Below are positions 24,971-33,293 of a DNA stretch of 64,000 nucleotides, one piece after another. Source of the stretch: an uncultured Alphaproteobacteria bacterium (GTDB lineage: Bacteria > Pseudomonadota > Alphaproteobacteria > Micavibrionales > Micavibrionaceae); the NCBI GenBank assembly GCA_946481105.1, contig CAMLMM010000001.1, forward strand, positions 11,800 to 75,799. Reading direction: 5' to 3'. Within the stretch, counting starts at the first letter, position 1; each line of letters opens with the position of its first letter. The notes beneath the pieces were generated by a model. It was not told where the DNA came from. It did no database searches and was given only the letters and a program-made list of their open reading frames with translations. The position numbers and the translations under genes were made by a program.

Positions 24971-26082
24971 AATCCTGTTAGACCAAAAGTGCTTTGGACC
25001 GCGTTCATCAACGGACCCAGATTCACAGCTAACGCACCACCAAAAATATGGGTGAGCGAAGCCATGAGAGATGCTTGACCGCTTCCTTCTGCGACATCAC
25101 GCAGAATGAAGACGCCACGCAGAAAACTGATCCAGCCGACAATCGTCATAAAGACAAGAACCGTACTGATAACCGCCTTGATATGATCATCGACAGCCGC
25201 ATCACCCGAACTTGTCTGCAAAGTTGCATAGGTTGCAACCGTTGAATCTCCAAACATAGACGCTGAAAAAGCCTCAACCAAGGTTCCGCTGGAGAAAAGT
25301 ACGCCCGCCACGATAAACGTCATGATGGTACCCAGGCTTGCCGGGCCGCGCGGACCATCCTGAGCCGTTTTAATCAACCGTGTAATACCAATGAATGTTA
25401 AAACGAGCCCCGCCATATATCCAAAAGCGTACAGCAGCGACATCATCGGGGCAAAAGTATCAAGGAACAATGCCACCAGCATACTATCCAGCCCCCCCCC
25501 CCCAGTAGCCTTACCGGAGTATCCCGACACAGCTAACGTCGTTGTCAGGTCATTCGTAACCAGATTCTGTACAGCCTCAGTCACGGCCGGAAGGGAAAAA
25601 AGTGAGCCTGCAGCAATAAACCGCTTTACGCTGTCGGATATGGGCGTACGATTCGGGTCCAGCACATGATCTTTCAGCTTCATAAGCGCTGTCAGAACCA
25701 TAATAAGACCGAGGAAATACCCCAGCGCGGTAATAAAACCAGGCAGTGTTTCTGAGGAGGCAAGAACTTGGCATATCACCCCGCCCAGAGTTTTGCCAGC
25801 ATTACCGGCTGCGCAGGAGGAAGTACCAAATATCGCGTTAAAAATACTATTAATAGCCGTTGTCAAGGCACTGGTAACCGTACTAAAGGCGGCACCCAGA
25901 ACGGTACTGGCGATACTTACCACCCCATCAAAAAGACCTTGGATGAAATTAATAACAGGCGCCACTGCCGGGATAGGAAACGCGTGCGCATCATGAGAGA
26001 CGAAGAGCCCAAATGCCATAACGGCAAGAGCCAAAGTATATTTTGCAGAAAATATATTTTTACTTTTTCTCATCACACACAC
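24952..26082 (-). CDS. icmC: IcmC/DotE-like protein with three repeated membrane modules
   Basis: 376 residues: signal-like helix (ending SHDAHAF), a hydrophobic alpha region (40-90), then three diverged copies of one module: 112-175 (LPGFITALGYFLGLIMVL… LFSLPAVTEA), 212-278 (MMSLLYAFGYMAGLVLTF… VLFSSGTLVEA) and 303-367 (VISTVLVFMTIVGWISFL… GPLMNAVQSTFG). The first is close to the icmD-like protein; the last two resemble IcmC. This looks like an IcmD-IcmC fusion. Gly194-197 are encoded by twelve G in a row. Start: GTG at 26082 or ATG at 26073. A small hairpin (26095-26110) precedes it. Confidence 0.75.
   Translation of the reverse strand: MCVMRKSKNIFSAKYTLALAVMAFGLFVSHDAHAFPIPAVAPVINFIQGLFDGVVSIASTVLGAAFSTVTSALTTAINSIFNAIFGTSSCAAGNAGKTLGGVICQVLASSETLPGFITALGYFLGLIMVLTALMKLKDHVLDPNRTPISDSVKRFIAAGSLFSLPAVTEAVQNLVTNDLTTTLAVSGYSGKATGGGGLDSMLVALFLDTFAPMMSLLYAFGYMAGLVLTFIGITRLIKTAQDGPRGPASLGTIMTFIVAGVLFSSGTLVEAFSASMFGDSTVATYATLQTSSGDAAVDDHIKAVISTVLVFMTIVGWISFLRGVFILRDVAEGSGQASLMASLTHIFGGALAVNLGPLMNAVQSTFGLTGFGVVFN
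25492..25503 (-). repeat. homopolymeric G12 tract inside the icmC-like gene
   Basis: Twelve C on the plus strand, reading GGG x4 (Gly194-197) in the gene. One base less gives a stop about 20 codons later (…LLPR then TGA); one base more gives a stop three codons later (AG then TAG). The tract lies in the linker between the IcmD-like and IcmC-like parts. Tracts of this length are classical slipped-strand phase-variation sites. Confidence 0.85.
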
Positions 26083-26230
26083 CCGGCCATTTTTCTGGCC
26101 TTATGCTTACATCCTATCAAAATATGGCACATAACGCAAGTTTTTGTCACAATCTAAATCCTGTCCATAAACCACTTTACGACAAGCACACTAATAATTG
26201 ATTAAAATTTTATCTATTTTCACAATGCAC

Positions 26231-26257
26231 AAAAAAACCGGCTTTTAAGCCGGTTTT
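26231..26257 (-). terminator. Rho-independent terminator after the icmG-like gene
   Basis: Stem AACCGGCTT / AAGCCGGTT, followed on the minus strand by seven U (26237-26231). It divides the minus-strand T4BSS locus into two transcription units: icmL-K-E-G upstream and icmC-D-D-J-B downstream. Confidence 0.85.
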
Positions 26258-26280
26258 CTTATACCCTAAATGGGCAGATA

Positions 26281-27459
26281 TTATTGCGTAACACGCCCAT
26301 GCGTCCCCTGAACAACCCAGCGTGAGCCGCGCATTTCAATTGCAGTGACTCGCCCGATGGGGGCCAAATCTTCACCAATATGCACCGTACGGATATCCCC
26401 CGTACGGGTATTGGCGACGACAGCTCGATCAGGGGTGGCTGATTTCAGGTGCCAGGATGAAGTCATAACATTCAAAGACACTGCAGGCGTCGCTCTTTTA
26501 GCTTTAACAGACTTCGGGGCCTGTGATTCTATAGCAGGCGATTCCCGTGGTGCCGCTGCAGCTGTCAAAAGCTTGCTTTCCAGCTCAGCTATACGATTTT
26601 TCAAGCCTTCAATGTCTTCGCTGCGCGATTCATGGACTTTCTGTTCGTCTATGCTTTTCTGCAGTGCGGCGATCTTGGACTGGGCATCAGCCAGCTGGCC
26701 AGCCATATCCTTGTATACTGCTGAATTCCGGATAGTGTCCTCGTTTATATTATTTACTGCTGGCGCCGGCACAGCGGCCACATCAGGCACGGGCGCAGAT
26801 TCCTGTACCGCTGGAACTGTCGGGGCAGCTGGAACAGGAGTATCGGGCTGCGGTTTCAGTATTTTATCGACTGTGGGGAACTGGTCAGGCGCCGTCATCA
26901 TAGCTGGCGGCGGTTCTGTGGGCGGTAATTCAGCCACTGGGGGCGGTGCATCAACAGGCGCTGGGAGTGGGATTGGCGCAGGTGCATCAACAGGCGAGTC
27001 CTTTATTTCGCTTGGATTCACCATAAAACCCTGATCATTCTCATTGGCATTGGCAAGCCGCGCGGGTTGGGTCGTATCAACAGCCGGTACTTGCGTGGCA
27101 TCCGCTGCTGGCGGCGCTATACCCACAGGCTGATCAGGACCAGTCACCGCCGCATCTGGCGAAGCCGGAGTTTCTACAGAAGCCCCTTCAACAGGAACTT
27201 CTTCTCCCCCTCCCATCAAGGCCAGAACGCCAACAATAAGGATAGCCGACACGGCTACAACTATGATAGTTGCCAGAGTGGATTTTTTCTTTGATGGCGG
27301 CGGCGAAGCTGAATCCTGGGTCTCGTCTGCGTTCAAGTCCTCGCTGAAATCATCACTCCAGTCGTCGGAAGCCACATTGTCATCCGCGACCTGTTCAAAG
27401 TCATCCTCAACATAGGTATCGTCATAGTCCTGCGGATCATTGTTATTATTATCAGCCAT
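26281..27459 (-). CDS. icmG: IcmG/DotF-like inner-membrane protein
   Basis: 392 residues: acidic cytoplasmic N-terminus of about 60 residues (DDTYVEDDFEQVADDNV), one transmembrane helix near 62-84 (TLATIIVVAVSAILIVGVLA), a long Pro/Ala-rich linker (100-240), a coiled coil near 240-295 (MAGQLADAQSKIAALQKS), and a small beta-rich end (WHLKSATPDRAVVANTRT then RVTAIEMRGSRWVVQG). This is the DotF plan, but longer than the Legionella protein because of the proline-rich linker. The C-terminal pattern also recalls TraP/PilP-type domains. Gene order after icmE agrees. Confidence 0.75.
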   Translation of the reverse strand: MADNNNNDPQDYDDTYVEDDFEQVADDNVASDDWSDDFSEDLNADETQDSASPPPSKKKSTLATIIVVAVSAILIVGVLALMGGGEEVPVEGASVETPASPDAAVTGPDQPVGIAPPAADATQVPAVDTTQPARLANANENDQGFMVNPSEIKDSPVDAPAPIPLPAPVDAPPPVAELPPTEPPPAMMTAPDQFPTVDKILKPQPDTPVPAAPTVPAVQESAPVPDVAAVPAPAVNNINEDTIRNSAVYKDMAGQLADAQSKIAALQKSIDEQKVHESRSEDIEGLKNRIAELESKLLTAAAAPRESPAIESQAPKSVKAKRATPAVSLNVMTSSWHLKSATPDRAVVANTRTGDIRTVHIGEDLAPIGRVTAIEMRGSRWVVQGTHGRVTQ

Positions 27460-27491
27460 GTTTGTTCCTGTTTGCCTGTATCTTCGTCAGG

Positions 27492-29084
27492 TTATCTGCC
27501 AGTCGTGTTTGTAGATGCGCCAAAATTGCCATAAATCCCAGCGCCGGCGGGTTGTTGGCCATAGCTACCTGCCTGGCCATACCCATATTGGGTTTGCTGC
27601 GGTATCAGCATGTTCTGCTGCGACATAAGCCCTTGCTGTAACTGCTGAAGCTGATTCATGTAGCCGCCTTGCCCTGCCTGCTGACCACCATAGCCGTAGC
27701 CATAGCCAGGCGGCGTACCACCTGGTACACCAGGCTGCCCTTCCTGAACTGGGGCACCCGCATAAGCAGCGCCAGAGCGCGCCTGCATAATTGACTGGTC
27801 TGTAACCGGAGTCATAAAGAGAACTCCAATAGGTGTTCCAGCACGAACGCGTACCAGAATTTCTTCTTTACTGCCCTCGTCATCCAGAACTTCTCCGACC
27901 TTGCCTGTTGCTTCTTCCAAAGCCTTGCCCAATTCCTGGGTTGTGTCCAGATCTTCGCTGCTTGTGGTCGTTGAACTGCTCGACTGGCTGGTGGTGGTGG
28001 TGGTCTGCGCAATAGCGCTTCCCATCCCCTCAACAAACTTGGCTGCGGCCGGAAGAATAATTCTTGTAAAATAACGGTGATCGACATCCGTTGCCAGACC
28101 AGTAAGTGATGTGTCTGGGTTAACCGCAAAAGCCTGTATCGGGACGCTTGTTCCCTTCTTTGTTACCAGCGAGTTGAATTGGATCACCAGATATTCTTCC
28201 TGCTTCTGGAATGATCCCATAAGGCGTCCACCGCTAAAAGGGCCTGATACGATCATGGCCATTACCGGCCCTGGAATATCAGAATTGGCCTCAAGCATCA
28301 TTTGCGCATACTCTATTTGTCCGGCCGGAATAATAACCTTTGGTGCCGGCATATTAACAACAACGCCCATCTGAGGATCAGCGTAAGGGTTGTTATTTGC
28401 CATATTTGCGACAACCTCGCCGCTGCCCACTGCGGGTTGCTTGCTTTTACGCAGCTCTGACATATTAATTACCGAAACATGCTGCATTAGCGTATTAGGC
28501 GCAGGAGTCTTGGTCAGGATGACTTCCATTTGCGTACTGAAACTATCTTTCATCGCTGTAAATTTATCTTCCTTCGCAGGATCTTCCTGGGCTGCCTGCT
28601 GCTGCTGTTGTTGCTCCCGCTGCACACGTAGGCGCTCCTCCTGCATTTCTTTCCAGCGCAGAAGCGGATCTTCGCCTATTGTCTGATCTGTGGGTGCCGC
28701 CAGCAGATCTTTGGGTGGTTGGATCGGAGTTACAATTGCGCTTCCCCCGGTTTTTTCTGCCTCTTCAACCGTCTGGGCGTTTTTTTCTTCCAAAGCGGCC
28801 TGCATAGCAGGCGACACTTCGGCCCCCGGCGTGTCCTTAAAAGTCTGGTCAGTGGAACTGACAAGCGAATCAGGTGTTACCCGCTCTTCTCCGCCGAACA
28901 TTGCAACGGCCACAACAATGACGAGAATAGCTGCGCCAATTAGCGCGAATTTCGCCATCGGATTGGTTTTTATCAGCTCACCAATAGATCCGCTCTTTTT
29001 CTGTTCTTCAAAATCACCGAATTCGACGTCCTGATCCAGATCAGGTTCCATGTCCGGTCCGTCAAAATCCTCAGTATTCGCCAT
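27492..29084 (-). CDS. icmE: IcmE/DotG core-complex protein
   Basis: 530 residues: cytoplasmic acidic N-terminus, one membrane helix near 45-65 (FALIGAAILVIVVAVAMFGG), a Gln-rich linker near 160 (REQQQQQQAAQEDP), and the VirB10/TrbI-like domain from about 250 (IIPAGQIEYAQMMLEANSD, then PGPVMAMIVSGPFSGGRLMG), ending with RVRAGTPIGVLFMTPV. A Gly/Tyr/Gln-rich tail of about 100 residues follows. Legionella DotG is twice as long because of pentapeptide repeats that are absent here. The start overlaps the end of icmK by 14 bases. Confidence 0.88.
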   Translation of the reverse strand: MANTEDFDGPDMEPDLDQDVEFGDFEEQKKSGSIGELIKTNPMAKFALIGAAILVIVVAVAMFGGEERVTPDSLVSSTDQTFKDTPGAEVSPAMQAALEEKNAQTVEEAEKTGGSAIVTPIQPPKDLLAAPTDQTIGEDPLLRWKEMQEERLRVQREQQQQQQAAQEDPAKEDKFTAMKDSFSTQMEVILTKTPAPNTLMQHVSVINMSELRKSKQPAVGSGEVVANMANNNPYADPQMGVVVNMPAPKVIIPAGQIEYAQMMLEANSDIPGPVMAMIVSGPFSGGRLMGSFQKQEEYLVIQFNSLVTKKGTSVPIQAFAVNPDTSLTGLATDVDHRYFTRIILPAAAKFVEGMGSAIAQTTTTTSQSSSSTTTSSEDLDTTQELGKALEEATGKVGEVLDDEGSKEEILVRVRAGTPIGVLFMTPVTDQSIMQARSGAAYAGAPVQEGQPGVPGGTPPGYGYGYGGQQAGQGGYMNQLQQLQQGLMSQQNMLIPQQTQYGYGQAGSYGQQPAGAGIYGNFGASTNTTGR

Positions 29085-30381
29085 CAGACTGCTCCTTGCG
29101 TGAAAGATAGGCTTTCACCATTTTTCCTTTATCCGAAAGAAGGATTACAGGGGTGTAATCCAACGCATAGACTTTCGTGCCGTCCGCCGATTGAACCGAC
29201 TGGCTCCAGGCAGGCGACAACATCGTATAAGGGGTGCGCACATAAATCATATTACCCTGATCATAGGCTGTTGTACGTCCATCAACCCCTTCAACCTTCA
29301 TACGGTTAACACCATCATTTGATTTCATGCCTCCCGTCAGAACAGACGTCATGAAATCATTCCCGGCGCGTGTAGCCACGGGGGTATCGACTGGGGGTAC
29401 GATTCCTTTTGGTCCGACTTCCGGAATTTGCACATCCAGGCGGACATGCACTGTCTTGCGTTCGGTACGCAAGCTGAAAATGACCGGCGGATTTAGCCCG
29501 ATAAGACGAAGAGAAACATTGCCCGTCGCAAATTTGGACGTAGGCGTTATACGCAACATGTGGCTCCCGGCTTCCGGCTGCTCAACCTGAAAGTCGCCCG
29601 CCCAAGTTAAATCCTGAATAGGCCAAGGCTGCCCTGTGATATCCACAATCGATACGGTCGTAACATTTCCGAGTGCCGCCTTAACAGTAACAGGCTTCGT
29701 TCCAGGATCGAGGGATGCCGTAACAAAAGACGATTCGGGATCGGGGTCAGGATAGATAGGAGTTTCCGTAGCCTGAACTGTCTCATCATATAATTCGAGC
29801 ATACGACGGATTTCAGCAGGGCGCATAGGCAAGGCCTTTTCTATGGCAGCCTTAAATGCCCTGGCCCGCATTTCATTTTCAAGCTCGGCCTCGGTTTTTT
29901 TGGGAACGGCATTCGGATCTTCAAACCCAATACTGTCCAAGTCCAGAGCGGGCGAGTCAACGCCCATTTGCTGCGTTCCCTGAATCTGGCTGTTCAGGTC
30001 GATGCCTTGCGATTCTGCAGCGGCCGTGCCATCTGAGTTAACACTCCCAGAATCGACTGGTTCCTGAGGTTTTGGGTTACGCTGCGATTCAATATTAGCC
30101 AGCGAATCGGACAGGCTGGGCGGCATTCCGCTATCGGCCGCCATATTTGCCGCCGGCTGCGAATCAGCAGCCGGCGCTGCCAAATCCGCCTGCGGCGGTT
30201 GTGTGGATGGCGCAAAAGCTGCGCTGGCAGCCAAATCAGGAGGAGGTGTCTGATCAAGAGTTGTTCCTGCGGCCGAACCGGCCTCTTGCGCCAAGGCATC
30301 AGAGCTTCCTGCCGACGCGATGACCGCGATAGCCATCATTCCAATTATAGCCAGCCTCAGGCAAGACAAAGAATTTTTCAT
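29071..30381 (-). CDS. icmK: IcmK/DotH outer-membrane core protein
   Basis: 436 residues: signal peptide, then an Ala/Pro-rich stretch (30-150), then the DotH domain with MRPAEIRRMLELYDETVQAT near 195, the SLDPGTKPVTVKAALGNVTT block, VSIVDITGQPWPIQDLTW, and the C-terminal NMIYVRTPYTMLSPAWSQS segment. DotH with DotC and DotD forms the outer-membrane ring. I prefer ATG at 30381 with GGGG five bases upstream; GTG at 30387 is in frame. It is followed by an overlapping icmE. Confidence 0.9.
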   Translation of the reverse strand: MKNSLSCLRLAIIGMMAIAVIASAGSSDALAQEAGSAAGTTLDQTPPPDLAASAAFAPSTQPPQADLAAPAADSQPAANMAADSGMPPSLSDSLANIESQRNPKPQEPVDSGSVNSDGTAAAESQGIDLNSQIQGTQQMGVDSPALDLDSIGFEDPNAVPKKTEAELENEMRARAFKAAIEKALPMRPAEIRRMLELYDETVQATETPIYPDPDPESSFVTASLDPGTKPVTVKAALGNVTTVSIVDITGQPWPIQDLTWAGDFQVEQPEAGSHMLRITPTSKFATGNVSLRLIGLNPPVIFSLRTERKTVHVRLDVQIPEVGPKGIVPPVDTPVATRAGNDFMTSVLTGGMKSNDGVNRMKVEGVDGRTTAYDQGNMIYVRTPYTMLSPAWSQSVQSADGTKVYALDYTPVILLSDKGKMVKAYLSRKEQSDGEY

Positions 30382-30554
30382 GCACACCCCGTGCGATTCG
30401 TAAATATAAAACCTTATTGCGAGGAAATCCGCCGAAATTCAGCGACGTGGACCACCCCGTCCAAACCAGTGAGAAGGATATACTGGAAAATCCACAAGAG
30501 CAATAACAAGAAGCAAAGAGATGCCCCTTAGTTTACAAGCGGCAGTGCAAGTGG

Positions 30555-31286
30555 TTACTGAGCAATCCACTGCTCAATGCCGACACCACTTGAGCTTTCC
30601 AGACGCGGCACCCTTACAATGGTCAATGTGACCATCAGCTTGTCGGACCGCACTGAAGCGCCAGCCTGATAGGTTACAACCAGAGGAACTTGAACCTGCC
30701 ATTGATAACGACCATCAACAACCCCTTCCGAAATAAGGATGGGCGCGCTGGCCGGGGCGGCCGACACCACTTGCTGGTTCGCCTCGACCATTTCTATAAT
30801 ACGCGATCTTTCGAGGGCATTCGTGAATCCCACCCAACCTACACGTGTAAAGTTACGCGAAGCCTCCTGCAGGCGGCGCTTGTAATCATTAAACCCGAAT
30901 GTCATAACTTCGGTTGACGCCTGTGCGCTCCATGACATTAAAGCAGGGATACTCAGATTAGGTTCGCTCAAAGCCACCATTGGGACCAACCGTCCGTCTT
31001 CCGTAGTCGCAAAATAGCGATTTTCGGGCTGGTGCGCCTCTATCACAAAATACATCGCCCCCACCAGGGCCAGTATCACCATAGCCTCGATTACAGCAAT
31101 TTTCAGAATACTGCGGTAGCCGTCACGGTAGAACTCATTGCGCACCATTACAGAGCCAACCGCCTGCATCATCTCTATTTCTGACTGGCTTGGGGCCGAC
31201 GGTGCGGAAGCCTTACCCGCAGTTGGAGCATTGGCTGGCCGCGCAGGGCGGGGATTAGGGCGTTGGGCTGGTTTTGGTTCGGCCAT
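30555..31286 (-). CDS. icmL: IcmL/DotI inner-membrane protein
   Basis: 243 residues: Pro/Ala-rich cytoplasmic start, NEFYRDGYRSILKIAVIEAM leading into a single membrane helix near 62-85, then a periplasmic VirB8/DotI-like domain with LSIPALMSWSAQASTEVMTF, FGFNDYKRRLQEASRNFTRV and WQVQVPLVVTYQAGAS. DotI forms a ring linked to the core complex. It is the first gene of the minus-strand T4BSS locus. No strong ribosome site is visible; 173 bases separate its end from icmK. Confidence 0.92.
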   Translation of the reverse strand: MAEPKPAQRPNPRPARPANAPTAGKASAPSAPSQSEIEMMQAVGSVMVRNEFYRDGYRSILKIAVIEAMVILALVGAMYFVIEAHQPENRYFATTEDGRLVPMVALSEPNLSIPALMSWSAQASTEVMTFGFNDYKRRLQEASRNFTRVGWVGFTNALERSRIIEMVEANQQVVSAAPASAPILISEGVVDGRYQWQVQVPLVVTYQAGASVRSDKLMVTLTIVRVPRLESSSGVGIEQWIAQ

Positions 31287-31432
31287 TCTTAAAATATATC
31301 CATTATACTTTGAGTGTAATTAATCGCATGAGGTTCAATTATATGCCCCAAAAAGTCATTTGACCAAAAAAGCCTTAACAATATATCAAAATTTTTTGTC
31401 CAGCGGTAGCACTGTTGGGGATTATGGGGAAA

Positions 31433-32071
31433 TTATGATTCCTGCATCAAGCTGCGCACAAAATCCGGCAATTCAGTAATCCGTCGGCGTTTACAGCGTT
31501 CAGCATCAAGGATAGCTTGGGCGGAGCGGATTGAGCGCTCCAGATCTGTATTTACAACAATATAATCATATTCGGAATAGTGCGATATTTCATCTGACGC
31601 TTTTCGCATACGCTCGCGGATAATGTCTTCATTATCCTGCTGGCGCGAGCGGAGGCGCCGTTCCAACTCGACTTTTGAGGGAGGAAGAATAAAAACCGTC
31701 ACAAGATCATTGACGAGTTTTTGCTTGAGTTGCTGCGTTCCCTGCCAGTCTATGTCAAAAATAATATCTTGGCTATTAGCCAGCGCATCCTCAACCGGCG
31801 CGAGTGGTGTCCCATAATAATTACCGAATACCTTGGCGTGTTCCAGTAGCATATTATTCTCGACCATGTGGTCGAACTGGTTTTTAGAAATAAAATGATA
31901 ATCTTTCCCGTTTACTTCGCCGGGACGCGGTGCCCGCGTCGTTACCGATACGGAAATAGTCAGATGAGGATCGCGCTCCAAAAGCGCACGCGTAATCGTT
32001 GTTTTTCCCGCACCGGAAGGGGATGATAAAATAAAAAGCAGGCCGCGACGTTTTACAGGTAGTAATGACAT
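31433..32071 (-). CDS. gmk: guanylate kinase
   Basis: Phosphorylates GMP to GDP. The P-loop is LFILSSPSGAGKTTITRAL, followed by SVSVTTRAPRPGEVNGKDYHF, the FGNYYGTPLAPVEDAL segment, DIIFDIDWQGTQQL and VFILPPSKVELERRLRSR. Its 212 residues are normal. The protein ends within the DFVRSLMQES tail. It is separated from the T4BSS locus by 146 bases and probably independent of it. Confidence 0.96.
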   Translation of the reverse strand: MSLLPVKRRGLLFILSSPSGAGKTTITRALLERDPHLTISVSVTTRAPRPGEVNGKDYHFISKNQFDHMVENNMLLEHAKVFGNYYGTPLAPVEDALANSQDIIFDIDWQGTQQLKQKLVNDLVTVFILPPSKVELERRLRSRQQDNEDIIRERMRKASDEISHYSEYDYIVVNTDLERSIRSAQAILDAERCKRRRITELPDFVRSLMQES

Positions 32072-32120
32072 GGCAGTATTCTATATATTTGCCCTCAAGT
32101 TACAAGACGGGGAATAATAC

Positions 32121-32888
32121 ATGAAGCGAATTTTAATCACCGGAGCCTCCAGCGGTCTAGGCGCTGAATTGGCTCGGGTGTACGCCAGACCAGGCGTTGA
32201 ATTATTCCTTATCGCGCGACGTCAGGATAAGCTTGAAGCCGTAGGCATGGCCTGCCGGGCGCAAGGGGCTCAGGTTCGGACTTTTATCCTGGATGTGCGT
32301 GATTACGAGGCCATGAAAATTACATTGACGCGGCTGGATGAAGAAGCCCCCCTCGACCTTGTGGTTGCAAACGCAGGCATCTCTGGAGGCAGCAGCGGCC
32401 TGGGGCCAAGCGGATCATATGAACAAGACTCGACCATATTCGATGTAAATGTTAATGGCGTTTTAAATACGCTCCACCCCGTTTTGGCACGCATGGTGGA
32501 GCGCCGCGCAGGACAAATAGCTATCATAAGTTCCCTTGCTGGTTTTCTGGCCGTCCCCGGTGCGCCAGCTTACGCCGCCTCTAAAGCCGCCGTAAGATTT
32601 TATGGTGAAGCGCTTGCTATCAAATTACGCCCCCATAATGTCTTTGTCACGGTCGTATGCCCAGGCTTTGTCCGCAGCGAAATGACCGATGCCAATGATT
32701 TTAAGATGCCATTCATGATGGATACGCGTAAAGCGGCTAATTATATCGCCAAGGGTATTACTATACGAAAGGCGTGTATTTGTTTTCCATTTCCTGCAGT
32801 AATGACATTATCTATAGTTCGTATGTTACCTTCCGCAGTAAAAAATTATATTTATACTCTATTACCTGAGAAAAAACGCTTGCCTTAA
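32121..32888 (+). CDS. short-chain dehydrogenase/reductase
   Basis: 255 residues of the classical SDR fold: NAD(P) motif ITGASSGLGAELARVY at the N-terminus, DVRDYEAM, the NAGISGGSSG segment, the catalytic Ser in IAIISSLAGF and Tyr-Lys in PAYAASKAAVRFYGEAL, then VCPGFVRSEMTD. The C-terminal KNYIYTLLPEKKRLP may be membrane-associated. The substrate cannot be told; KDSR-like or polysaccharide/lipid modifying roles are possible given the glycosyltransferases downstream. Start ATG at 32121 follows GGGGAATAAT. Confidence 0.88.
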   Translation: MKRILITGASSGLGAELARVYARPGVELFLIARRQDKLEAVGMACRAQGAQVRTFILDVRDYEAMKITLTRLDEEAPLDLVVANAGISGGSSGLGPSGSYEQDSTIFDVNVNGVLNTLHPVLARMVERRAGQIAIISSLAGFLAVPGAPAYAASKAAVRFYGEALAIKLRPHNVFVTVVCPGFVRSEMTDANDFKMPFMMDTRKAANYIAKGITIRKACICFPFPAVMTLSIVRMLPSAVKNYIYTLLPEKKRLP

Positions 32889-32984
32889 AAGAAAATTACA
32901 GTCACTTTAAACTATCAGAGATTGTTAGATTATTGCTCTGTATTAGAATTTAATAATATAAGTGATCTTTCTTGGATAGCTCGC

Positions 32985-33293
32985 ATGACTATAAATATTG
33001 AATGTGTGAAGAATAACGCGAGTAAGGCCTCCAAAATACTCAAAGCCTTGTCCAATCACCGCCGCCTTCTGATTGTATGCGCACTATCTCACGGCGAAAA
33101 ATGCGTTGGGGAACTGGAAGACATTGTGGGTATTTCTCAATCTGCCTTATCCCAGCATCTTGCCAAACTTCGCGAAGATAATCTGGTGGCCACACGCCGC
33201 GATGCGCAGACCATTTATTATTCGGTCAGCAGCGCTGCAGTGCCGGAACTTCTCCTCTGTCTCAGCCAGATATACGCTGACCAGACATCCTAG
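32985..33293 (+). CDS. ArsR-family winged-helix regulator
   Basis: About 102 residues from the ATG at 32985; the frame is open upstream to 32922. The fold is clear: ASKILKALSNHRRLLIVCAL, CVGELEDIVGISQSALSQHL as the recognition region, LREDNLVATRRDAQTIYYSV as the wing. No extra cysteine pair typical of metal sensing is evident apart from Cys near the start of helix alpha3 (GEKCVGEL). The upstream region is AT-rich. The target is unknown. The last 32 bases overlap the convergent heptosyltransferase-like gene. Confidence 0.82.
   Translation: MTINIECVKNNASKASKILKALSNHRRLLIVCALSHGEKCVGELEDIVGISQSALSQHLAKLREDNLVATRRDAQTIYYSVSSAAVPELLLCLSQIYADQTS

Noticed and set aside
26345..27034. 229-residue open frame on the plus strand
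   Set aside because: Antisense to the icmG-like gene; its Gly/Ala/Ser-rich product is the mirror of the Pro/Ala linker.
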